Assembly (NCBI GenBank): GCA_017550335.1
Contig: JAFZPM010000009.1
Coordinates: 1 to 64,000 of the forward strand
DNA length: 64,000 bases
Origin: Paludibacteraceae bacterium
GTDB taxonomy: Bacteria > Bacteroidota > Bacteroidia > Bacteroidales > Paludibacteraceae
Direction of reading: 5' to 3'
Shown here: positions 1-6,925 of the stretch, in pieces
Layout of the letters: every line of letters begins with the position of its first letter
Numbering within the stretch: position 1 is the stretch's first letter
The notes under the pieces: generated by a model
Database searches by the model: none
Seen by the model: the letters and a program-made list of their open reading frames with translations, nothing else
What the model was told of the DNA's origin: nothing
Translations under genes and position numbers: made by a program

Positions 1-140
1 GCCATGAAAAAACTGAATAGTCCTGCCGCGAATATGTTGTCCAGCAGGTTCAGGAAGCGTTTGAACGCCACCCAAATGTTCAGTTTCTCCATTTTGCTGC
101 TTATATGTGGATTTAATGCGCTATTTAAGAGGGTATCCAT
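1..140 (-). CDS. Partial small membrane protein, putative T6SS immunity paralogue (copy A)
   Basis: The first 46 codons of a gene that runs off the left edge; the ATG is at 140. The protein begins MDTLLNSALNPHISSKMEKL and continues into WVAFKRFLNLLDN and a hydrophobic stretch. It matches the N terminus of the gene at 317-976 almost residue for residue, but lacks 22 residues between two MEKL motifs. The third related gene (1420-2070) keeps the counterpart of that segment, so copy A looks like a deletion derivative. Function is unknown. Being a membrane protein paralogue downstream of Hcp and effector genes, it is inferred to be an immunity-type protein. Confidence 0.6.
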   Translation of the reverse strand, partial: MDTLLNSALNPHISSKMEKLNIWVAFKRFLNLLDNIFAAGLFSFFM

Positions 141-197
141 GTTTTAGGAGATTGATAGAATCGGATGATGGTCACTCGTTTTTCACATTTTGCTAGG

Positions 198-205
198 CAA
201 AGGTA
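198..205 (-). promoter_or_regulatory. Putative -7 element of copy A
   Basis: CAAAGGTA on the plus strand reads TACCTTTG on the minus strand, matching the Bacteroidetes -7 consensus TAnnTTTG about 58 bases upstream of the ATG at 140. The same element in the same setting occurs upstream of copy B (1034-1041). No clear -33 TTTG was seen. Confidence 0.4.
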
Positions 206-316
206 ATAAACGGAAGGGTTCTTCCCCGTGCTTTTCGGGGCAACTTTCCCATTGTTCTATCTGCGCATTTATTGACGGAAGGGGTGTTTTCGGGCCTTCC
301 CCTCCCCGTTGCCATA

Positions 317-976
317 TCATTCCCATATCCCTTTTTGTTCTCTTTTCTCGTTTCTTCTATAATACCATTCACTAATCTGGTGTCTCAGGATGACTCTGCG
401 GTAGGTAAACAATGCGACACCCACTCCCCAACGCAACCCCATGACGTAAAATGGATCGTCTGAGAGTTTCGCTTCTTCTTCTGTGTATCCGAACAATACC
501 ATCAATCTTTTTTCACTAACGTAGAGGCAACCTCCAGAAAGGGCAAAGCCTGCAATAAAAGCCATTGCGACAATGAGAAGGATATACTTGTCGACATACT
601 GGTTAAAAGGCATCACCTTTGTTACCCTTATGGTTCTCCAGAATGCGCACAGGTATAGGAGGAGGTAGAGTGTGTCCGTAAGGGAGTGTGGAACGATTTC
701 CGTGAGGGATTTGCTGATGGAGCTACCCAAGTCCAACTCCGCATTATATCCCAAATAGTTGGCCGTCCACGCCACGAAAAAGCTGAATAGTCCTGCCGCG
801 AATATGTTGTCCAGCACGTTCAGGAAGCGTTTGAACGCCACCCATGGGTTTAGCTTTTCCATCATATATTTCATATGAGGGGATGTGGCGCTGTCAAATT
901 TCTCAAAGAGGCTTTTCAGTTTCTCCATTTTGCTGCTTATATGTGGATTTAATGCGCTGTTTAAAAGGGTTTCCAT
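317..976 (-). CDS. Four-TM membrane protein, putative T6SS immunity protein (copy B)
   Basis: A 219-aa protein with about four hydrophobic segments: near 50-75 (FAAGLFSFFVAW), 98-112 (LYLLLYLCAFW), 130-150 and 178-200. The C terminus is basic. It shares the core W-V-x-x-KRFL...DN...NYLGY and the downstream (I/L)SKS and FWR-x-IR motifs with the gene at 1420-2070. It matches no family I can name. The setting, third in a row after two Hcp genes and a toxin-like gene, suggests an inner-membrane immunity protein protecting against a membrane-acting effector. This is inference; it could also be an unrelated paralogous family. Confidence 0.6.
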   Translation of the reverse strand: METLLNSALNPHISSKMEKLKSLFEKFDSATSPHMKYMMEKLNPWVAFKRFLNVLDNIFAAGLFSFFVAWTANYLGYNAELDLGSSISKSLTEIVPHSLTDTLYLLLYLCAFWRTIRVTKVMPFNQYVDKYILLIVAMAFIAGFALSGGCLYVSEKRLMVLFGYTEEEAKLSDDPFYVMGLRWGVGVALFTYRRVILRHQISEWYYRRNEKREQKGIWE

Positions 977-1068
977 GTTTTAGGACATTGATAGAATCGG
1001 ATGATGGACTCTTGTTTTTTCTCGCTTGCTAGGCAAAGGTAATAAACGGAAGGGTTCTTCCCTTGTGT
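771..1068. repeat. Direct duplication, right copy
   Basis: Right copy of the duplication described at 1-240. It includes the 66-base coding segment missing from the left copy, the shared ATG region, and the upstream block with TACCTTTG and the following GGAAGGGTTCTTCCC stretch. Confidence 0.8.
1034..1041 (-). promoter_or_regulatory. Putative -7 element of copy B
   Basis: TACCTTTG on the minus strand, about 58 bases before the ATG at 976, identical in sequence and spacing to the element of copy A. It fits TAnnTTTG; the -33 box is not evident. Confidence 0.4.
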
Positions 1069-1107
1069 CTCGGCATTCCCCCTTTGCGGATGCGTTTGGC
1101 GGTTGTT

Positions 1108-1169
1108 GATGCTCGGCGGGTTCTCCGGCACTCCCGTCAGGAGACAAGCGGGGGAAACCGCCGAGCATC
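1108..1169. other. Long GC-rich inverted repeat
   Basis: Perfect 12-bp arms GATGCTCGGCGG (1108-1119) and CCGCCGAGCATC (1158-1169) enclose a second, shorter complementary pair (GTTCTCC and GGAGAC). Together they could form an extended imperfect hairpin. It stands in otherwise AT-rich intergenic DNA between two putative immunity genes and has no U-tract on either side, so it is not an ordinary intrinsic terminator. The rest of 977-1419 shows no gene. Confidence 0.6.
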
Positions 1170-1419
1170 TGCCGCTATTTTACCGACACTATAGGAAACC
1201 GTACCCTACTTGGGCTCTTCCCCTCCTAGAGATTCGATATTCTCTTGGACATCGGTGGTCTGCTGCGTCTTGGAAGGTTTCTATTTATATATTTTATACT
1301 CCTTATCTTTTAACATAAGACGCCTTATCATAAAAACAAAACCCAGTATAACAATTCTAATCTCTTGTGCCCATAAAGATAAAGAATTATGTTGTAGTAG
1401 TTTTTGCTGTGGCATCACT

Positions 1420-2070
1420 CTATAATTCATTCCCATGCCTCTCTTCCCATGTCTCCTCTATCTTTTCTTCCAGCCCCAATGATTGCAATGGACACATTCC
1501 TGTTGTGATATAATACGTCAGATATAGGCGGCGATAGAAAAGCAACAAAATCACGACATCCACTAATATAGCTGTAACTACATATGGATAATCCTCGACA
1601 ATATTAGAACGAGGATAAAATATTTTACTAGGATAACTCCAATATAAGAGCCCGATAAACACAGCAATCATTGCACCCACAGCCAGCATTAATCGACCTA
1701 GTTTGGGTGCGAAGTAATATTTCAACGGCATAATCCTTGTCAACCTTATCGGTCGCCAAAACAACACACAATACATCAGAAAGTATAGTATCTCTCCCTT
1801 GGGATTGGATGCGATCTCATCGATTGACTTGCTGATCGCACATGAAAAATCACATCCTGCCGAATCATACCCCAAGTAATTTTTCAACCATTCCCAAAAG
1901 AACCCGAAAAGAAGGGCTGCGACCACATTGTCCACCACAATCAAGAAACGTTTTATGACCACCCATGCGGAGAGGTCCTCTATCATATAACTGATCTTTT
2001 TGTCCGTCGAAAGGTCAAAGATATCACGCCATCCTGATGCTTCCGAATCATCACAACTATACTTTGGCAT
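1420..2070 (-). CDS. Four-TM membrane protein, putative cognate immunity protein
   Basis: A 216-aa polytopic protein with hydrophobic segments near 38-60 (VVDNVVAALLFGFFW), 92-105 (LYFLMYCVLFW), 126-146 and 166-185. It is homologous to copies A and B through WVVIKRFL, NYLGYDS and FWRPIRLTRIMP. It starts 15 bases after the stop of the putative effector gene, the usual arrangement of an effector-immunity pair. No recognised domain. The AT-rich composition is close to that of the effector and unlike the GC-richer structural T6SS genes, which fits an exchangeable cargo module. Immunity function is inferred from position and membrane topology. Confidence 0.65.
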   Translation of the reverse strand: MPKYSCDDSEASGWRDIFDLSTDKKISYMIEDLSAWVVIKRFLIVVDNVVAALLFGFFWEWLKNYLGYDSAGCDFSCAISKSIDEIASNPKGEILYFLMYCVLFWRPIRLTRIMPLKYYFAPKLGRLMLAVGAMIAVFIGLLYWSYPSKIFYPRSNIVEDYPYVVTAILVDVVILLLFYRRLYLTYYITTGMCPLQSLGLEEKIEETWEERHGNEL

Positions 2071-2085
2071 ATTACTATAAAATAT

Positions 2086-3441
2086 TTATTTGCGTTTATG
2101 TGAACGATTTTGAAATTGTTTCACTTCTCCCTTCTGGGGTTTTAACCCATTCCAGCTTCTATATTCATGGTCAATGTCGTCATTTGGCCCCATTGTATAT
2201 TGGGATTCCATTACACCGGAAAACACAATATCACCCGTTTTTTCTCCTTTATCATTCACCAACTTCGACTTTTTCCTTGAGAACAAACATTTTAACATGT
2301 GTTTAAAAACTGAGCTATCATCATTTATGTTTTTGAGGACCTCAGCATTTTCTTCTTTTATTGTTTTAGAGGATCGAATATAATGAACACCTTGCCAAAC
2401 AGCTCCTATGACACCCGTAATGACAGCAGGGATTCCACCGATGGCAAATCCAGCGATATCAATAGTAGGAATTATAAAATTGGACAATCTCTTTTCCCAT
2501 TTGCTATCCTTGTTTATAGCGTGAGTCTGAAGTATAGCCATTTTATCCTCACCAATTTCAGACAAGATATCATTCTCAACCCAAATTGTATATAGATCAT
2601 GTATCTGAGCTCCTCCTGGAGTAAAGCCATAAAGCAATCCTGTTGCGATCCCGAGAACCGTATTCCCAAACCAACCAAATCTCTTGTATTGAAGAGCGAT
2701 TTGGTCATCAGACTTCCCCATGCAATATGCTTTGAAAATAGTTTCATTATAGGCCCTATCTGACTCATCTGCATCTAGTTTCCTTGCACGTTTGTAAAGC
2801 ACATTTTTGACTAACTCGGAAAGGTCTATTTGAGTCAAATTAAATTTTCCAGTAGACGCCGAAATAACAGGAGCATTCTCTTGTATCTTGCTGATTCTAT
2901 ACTCACCACATAAATTAAGCACCTGTGATATATCTAGTTCATTCTCATCTCGCTTTTTCCCGTAAGGGGCGGGAGGAATGGGTTGATTATAACAAAGCAC
3001 AAAATCTTTTCGGAATCTCTTAATGAGTTCAGGTAAATTTTGCAAATTGTCTACTATATTCACATGAATGTCTCGGTCTTTAAATGAGAGTTCAAATTGG
3101 TAAATATATGTAAAAGAAGTCTTGTTTAAACGAGAAGGAGAAACTTTGATTCTGAAATCCAATTGACGAGGACCGCTACTCTTATCCCATTTGTTTGGAT
3201 CAATTGCGTAAAAACGATTAATAGAAACACTAAGTTTACTACGAAAGGATTTTTCAAAGGATTCAAAGGATTTTTGTACAGCCTCAGGGTTTACATTTAC
3301 ATTTACTACATGTCGATTCTTAGATGTGTTAGCAGTAGTATAAGCTTCACCTAGGCCAAATAGGTGGAATTTAGCAGGAAGCTCACCTTTCTTTAATACA
3401 TCTAATAATCTTAATGTGCTCAGTTCTTTATTTTTAGACAT
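2086..3441 (-). CDS. Putative T6SS effector, candidate membrane-acting toxin
   Basis: A 451-aa protein from ATG 3441, 8 bases after the upstream Hcp stop; an upstream TTG at 3453 overlapping that stop is the alternative. No signal peptide. The N-terminal ~250 residues are soluble and mixed alpha/beta. Two glycine-rich hydrophobic stretches follow, near residues 255-274 (GNTVLGIATGLLYGF) and 322-352 (DIAGFAIGGIPAVITGVIGA), and then a basic C-terminal tail. I recognise no catalytic motif. The central glycine-rich membrane segments, the neighbouring Hcp carriers and the polytopic membrane proteins downstream fit a pore-forming or membrane-disrupting effector. The AT-rich codon usage differs from clpV and the tss genes. 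Function is inferred, not shown. Confidence 0.55.
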   Translation of the reverse strand: MSKNKELSTLRLLDVLKKGELPAKFHLFGLGEAYTTANTSKNRHVVNVNVNPEAVQKSFESFEKSFRSKLSVSINRFYAIDPNKWDKSSGPRQLDFRIKVSPSRLNKTSFTYIYQFELSFKDRDIHVNIVDNLQNLPELIKRFRKDFVLCYNQPIPPAPYGKKRDENELDISQVLNLCGEYRISKIQENAPVISASTGKFNLTQIDLSELVKNVLYKRARKLDADESDRAYNETIFKAYCMGKSDDQIALQYKRFGWFGNTVLGIATGLLYGFTPGGAQIHDLYTIWVENDILSEIGEDKMAILQTHAINKDSKWEKRLSNFIIPTIDIAGFAIGGIPAVITGVIGAVWQGVHYIRSSKTIKEENAEVLKNINDDSSVFKHMLKCLFSRKKSKLVNDKGEKTGDIVFSGVMESQYTMGPNDDIDHEYRSWNGLKPQKGEVKQFQNRSHKRK

Positions 3442-3449
3442 GCTCTTAT

Positions 3450-3869
3450 TCAATCAACCCACTCTTGTTCAAGCGTGGAATCATTCAATGAAATTTTCCT
3501 TGGAGAAATTGTAAGGGTAACCATGCTACCAATGCCTACACTACAACTTTGCAACATATTGACACATGCGGCATCTTCGAATTTCACCTTCAAGGCTGGA
3601 GTGCTTGTCTCGTTTTTAAATACAATCTCTCCGCTTTTTCTGACCCATTTACTCGAAGCCCATTGTAAAATAGAGCTGTCCGGAACTTCCACCATTGTGA
3701 TTATAATCTTCCCTCCCATCACCTCGTCTTTGGGTTGCATATCCCTGTTCGATACATCCTGACGGAAATCTGTGGTAAACCGTTCTAGTTCGTATGTCTT
3801 ACCATCCAATTGTAATTCGACCACCATGTTAACATCTGGTGCGTCTGCTGAAAAATAAGTTTGTCCCAT
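3450..3869 (-). CDS. tssD: Hcp-family tube protein (TssD), effector-linked copy
   Basis: A 139-aa Hcp/TssD-type protein. Hcp forms hexameric rings stacked as the inner tube of the T6SS and can carry small effectors in its lumen. The sequence has the Bacteroidetes TssD pattern: N-terminal ELQLDGKTYELERF strand, central KIIITMVEVPDSSILQW, and C-terminal strands ending LEQEWVD. It resembles the adjacent 132-aa copy in length and order of motifs but is clearly diverged. It lies 5 bases after the first Hcp stop and 8 bases before the putative effector, so it may be a dedicated carrier or adaptor for that protein. Confidence 0.8.
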   Translation of the reverse strand: MGQTYFSADAPDVNMVVELQLDGKTYELERFTTDFRQDVSNRDMQPKDEVMGGKIIITMVEVPDSSILQWASSKWVRKSGEIVFKNETSTPALKVKFEDAACVNMLQSCSVGIGSMVTLTISPRKISLNDSTLEQEWVD

Positions 3870-3874
3870 AATAT

Positions 3875-4273
3875 TCAGTTTTTAAATCTTTCCCAATCGT
3901 TATCAACTGCCGCATCTCCGACATTGATCTTGTTCGCGACAATCATAAACTCGCAGTTACAATAAGAGGAACCTGTTTCTTGATAATCAATCTTCATGCT
4001 CACGCAGGTAGCCTGCTTGAACTCCAGCTTTTGCATGGGTGTCCCATCTTCCCCGTACGTGGTGATCACGCCATCCTCGTACTTGCGGGCGTTCATCATC
4101 CAATTGATCAGTTCATTGGTTGGCAGGCTGGGATAAGTCATTGTTATCATGCCTGAATAGACCTCGCCCTGTGGTTTGCCAGTCTCGTCAGTTGCCTGCG
4201 AAAAGGAGAAATCGGTTTGTTCAAGGTCGTACTTCTTCCCCCCGACTTCTAGAATTACTTGATATCCAAACAT
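3875..4273 (-). CDS. tssD: Hcp-family tube protein (TssD)
   Basis: A 132-aa TssD protein: MFGYQVILEVGGKKYDLEQ at the N terminus, ITMTYPSLPTNELINWMMN in the middle and a C-terminal DNDWERF. These are hallmarks of Bacteroidetes Hcp, which assembles into the secreted tube. The gene is separated from clpV by 81 bases containing a consensus-type promoter. It therefore probably heads its own transcript with the second tssD, effector and immunity genes, allowing the high expression usual for Hcp. Confidence 0.85.
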   Translation of the reverse strand: MFGYQVILEVGGKKYDLEQTDFSFSQATDETGKPQGEVYSGMITMTYPSLPTNELINWMMNARKYEDGVITTYGEDGTPMQKLEFKQATCVSMKIDYQETGSSYCNCEFMIVANKINVGDAAVDNDWERFKN

Positions 4274-4336
4274 AGAATTTACGTTTAATTATTAATAATA
4301 TATAAATGCCACCACGACAATTCGTATTCGTGATGG

Positions 4337-4368
4337 CAAATATAATAAAAATTTTTAATTATGGACAA
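4337..4368 (-). promoter_or_regulatory. Promoter for the tssD-tssD-effector module
   Basis: On the minus strand TATATTTG (4344-4337) fits TAnnTTTG, and a TTG (4368-4366) stands 21 bases upstream, inside the 3' end of clpV. Transcription would begin about 55-60 bases before tssD. Confidence 0.5.
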
Positions 4369-6844
4369 CATTCCATGATAAATTTTGTTCTTCGTCCAAA
4401 TCTCCCTTCAGGAGGTCTCCGTTGGCCAGCTCCCCGGATAGGATCATCCTGGACACCGGCCGTCGCAGGTAATTTCGGACGACACCCGACACTTGGCGGG
4501 CACCATACTTCGGGTTGAAGCCCTTGAAGGCCAGCATGTGCTTCGCCTCCTCCGTCAGCTCGATGTCCATGTTCTTGGCGGTGAGCAGTTTGCGGAAGCC
4601 CTGGAACTGGATCTCGAAGATCTGCATCAGGATGGACTCTCCGATAGGAGAGAACGGAACGATCTCGGAGAGACGCGCCAGGAACTCCGGACGGAAGTGT
4701 CCTCCCATGACCTCCATCATCTGCATCGTCGTAGGCACCCTGCCTTCCGACAACTCCTTGGAGATCCATTCGCTTCCCACGTTGGAGGTGAAGATGATGA
4801 TGGCGTTGGAGAAGTCTCCCTCCTTGCCCAATCGGTCGTGCAACTTACCTTCGTCCAGGATCTGCAGGAAGATATCGAACACGGAAGGGTGCGCTTTCTC
4901 GATCTCGTCGAAAAGAACCACTGAGTACGGTTGCTGACGGATCTTGTTCACCAAGAGACCACCCTCCTCGTAGCCGACGTATCCCGGAGGCGCTCCGTAG
5001 AGCAATGCGGCTGAGTGCTCCTCCTTGAACTCGGACATATCGAAGCGGATCATCGCCTTCTCGTCGTTGAACAACGCTTCCGCCAAGGCCTTCGTCAACT
5101 CCGTCTTACCTGTACCCGTAGGGCCGAGGAAGAAGAAGGAACCGATAGGCTGTCCCGGCTTGTTCATACCGCTTCGGGACTCCAGGATGGCGTCCGTCAA
5201 AGACTTCAGCGCACGGTCCTGACCAACGACACGTTTCATCAGGATGGACTCCATATTCAGGATGCGTTCCTTTTCGCCAGTCTTGATCTTACCGATTGGA
5301 ATACCCGTCTTGCTTGCCACAACGGCTGCGACATGGTCTGGGGAAACCTTGGTGATCTTCTCCTTAGAGATGGCCGTCATGTCGTCGCTCAGCTTGTGCA
5401 GTTTATCGAACAGCACTTGCGGGTCTGTGCATTTCTCCGCTGTGAAGTCGACCATGCCTTGGATGATCGGGCTCAATCTGCTCAGCACATCCGTCTGGAA
5501 GCGGGTCAGCTTCATCAGGAGGTCGTCAGCGGACAATTCCGCCTTCATGCCCTCTATCTTGCCCAACTCTTGGGCGATCCAAGCCTGCTCGGAGGCGGTG
5601 GCCTCGTTCACCATCTTCACGGAGGCCATGGTGCGGTCGAGCAAGTCGATGGCTGAATCAGGCAAGCGTCTGTCCTTCACGTAGCGTTTCGCCATGCGGA
5701 CGCACTCGGCGAGGGTGCCATCCTCGACCTCCAGTTTGTGGAAGTCCACATAATGCTTCTCCATGAAACGGACCATGGCAACCGCGTCGTCCACGTTCGG
5801 TTCCGCGAGTTGCAGCACCTCGAAACGGCGGCTGAACGCATGGTCAGGCTCGATGAGTTTTCTATATTCGTCGACCGTAGTCGCACCGATCACCGTCAAA
5901 TCACCCTTAGAGAGTTCCGGCTTCAGGATATTGGCTGCGCCGCTGTTGCCCTGCTTCGTGTCGAGCAGCACGTGGATCTCGTCGATGAAGAGGATCACGC
6001 GGTCCTCTTGGCGTAGTTCGTTGATGAGGTTCTTCAGACGGTCCTCGATTTCACCCTTGTAGGTAGCGCCCGCGATCAGCGCGCCCGAATCGAGCTGCCA
6101 TACCTCCGTGTTCTCCAGGAAGGAAGGCACGTTGCCGTTGACGATGTCGAAAGCCAGGCCTTCCGCCAGTGCGGTCTTACCCACACCGGAGTCACCCGTG
6201 ATCATCACGTTCGGTTTGCCGCAGCGTCCGATGATCTCCTCCATCTGTCTGATTTCGCTATCACGGCAGACGATGGCGTGGAGTTTCCCTTCACGGGCCT
6301 CATCCGTTTTGTTGACGCAGTATTTGCGGAGGTTAGCCGTAGACTTGCCGGCGGCGATGTTAGCGGCCTCCTTCGTGAGGGATTCCATCTTAGCTGTGTT
6401 AGCCTTTTGGGCGCCAGTGCCATCCATGAAGCATCCCAGCACGTCGTTCTCGCGGATAGGGAAGGACTTCAGCTGGTCTACCGAGAAACCGATCTCAGGG
6501 CGGGCGAGCGCCGCCAAGGTGCAGATCGGAGTGATCTCCAACAGACCAAGTTTCAGGCGTACGTTATCCGCCTCTTCGAACACTTTCGAGATCTTGCTGT
6601 CCGGTTCGATTTCACCCACGCCGGAGAGCTTCTCGCACTCTTCCATGCGGATCTCGGCCCATTCCTCCACGTATGAGGTGTCTTTCCCGATGGAGGTGAT
6701 GAAGGCGCCGAGCCCCACCTCCTTATGCAGCATCGCCTTCAGCAGGTGCGCAGGCGTATACTTCGCATTGCCATACTCGCGGGCCAAGGACTTGGCGATG
6801 CGGATGGCGGTCTGCAGTTCACTGTTTAAATTCAAAAAATCCAT
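4355..6844 (-). CDS. clpV: T6SS sheath-recycling AAA+ ATPase ClpV (TssH)
   Basis: An 829-aa ClpB/ClpV-type unfoldase that disassembles contracted sheath after firing. Order: Clp N-domain (about 1-150, with YTPAHLLKAML), first AAA+ module with Walker A GDSGVGKT at about 217-224 and Walker B VILFIDEIH, a middle region, then the second AAA+ module with GPTGTGKT, FDMSEF and the GYVGYEEGG pore-loop-like segment. The length is typical of TssH. I use ATG 6844 rather than a TTG two codons upstream. It follows tssR and shares the T6SS context, so it is assigned to ClpV rather than the housekeeping ClpB. Confidence 0.9.
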   Translation of the reverse strand: MDFLNLNSELQTAIRIAKSLAREYGNAKYTPAHLLKAMLHKEVGLGAFITSIGKDTSYVEEWAEIRMEECEKLSGVGEIEPDSKISKVFEEADNVRLKLGLLEITPICTLAALARPEIGFSVDQLKSFPIRENDVLGCFMDGTGAQKANTAKMESLTKEAANIAAGKSTANLRKYCVNKTDEAREGKLHAIVCRDSEIRQMEEIIGRCGKPNVMITGDSGVGKTALAEGLAFDIVNGNVPSFLENTEVWQLDSGALIAGATYKGEIEDRLKNLINELRQEDRVILFIDEIHVLLDTKQGNSGAANILKPELSKGDLTVIGATTVDEYRKLIEPDHAFSRRFEVLQLAEPNVDDAVAMVRFMEKHYVDFHKLEVEDGTLAECVRMAKRYVKDRRLPDSAIDLLDRTMASVKMVNEATASEQAWIAQELGKIEGMKAELSADDLLMKLTRFQTDVLSRLSPIIQGMVDFTAEKCTDPQVLFDKLHKLSDDMTAISKEKITKVSPDHVAAVVASKTGIPIGKIKTGEKERILNMESILMKRVVGQDRALKSLTDAILESRSGMNKPGQPIGSFFFLGPTGTGKTELTKALAEALFNDEKAMIRFDMSEFKEEHSAALLYGAPPGYVGYEEGGLLVNKIRQQPYSVVLFDEIEKAHPSVFDIFLQILDEGKLHDRLGKEGDFSNAIIIFTSNVGSEWISKELSEGRVPTTMQMMEVMGGHFRPEFLARLSEIVPFSPIGESILMQIFEIQFQGFRKLLTAKNMDIELTEEAKHMLAFKGFNPKYGARQVSGVVRNYLRRPVSRMILSGELANGDLLKGDLDEEQNLSWNVVHN

Positions 6845-6925
6845 ATTCAAATTTTATTAAGCGATGGATTCTTGGGATCCATCTGTGTTATAAATATTCC
6901 GATATACACACCATAGGGTGGGGGA

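Larger units (their letters stand above)
1..240. repeat. Direct duplication, left copy
   Basis: This segment is near-identical to 771-1068 through the 5' part of the gene, its start and its upstream region with the -7 element. The one large difference is a 66-base gap inside the coding part. The duplicated unit therefore carries both gene and promoter, pointing to tandem gene duplication. Confidence 0.8.
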
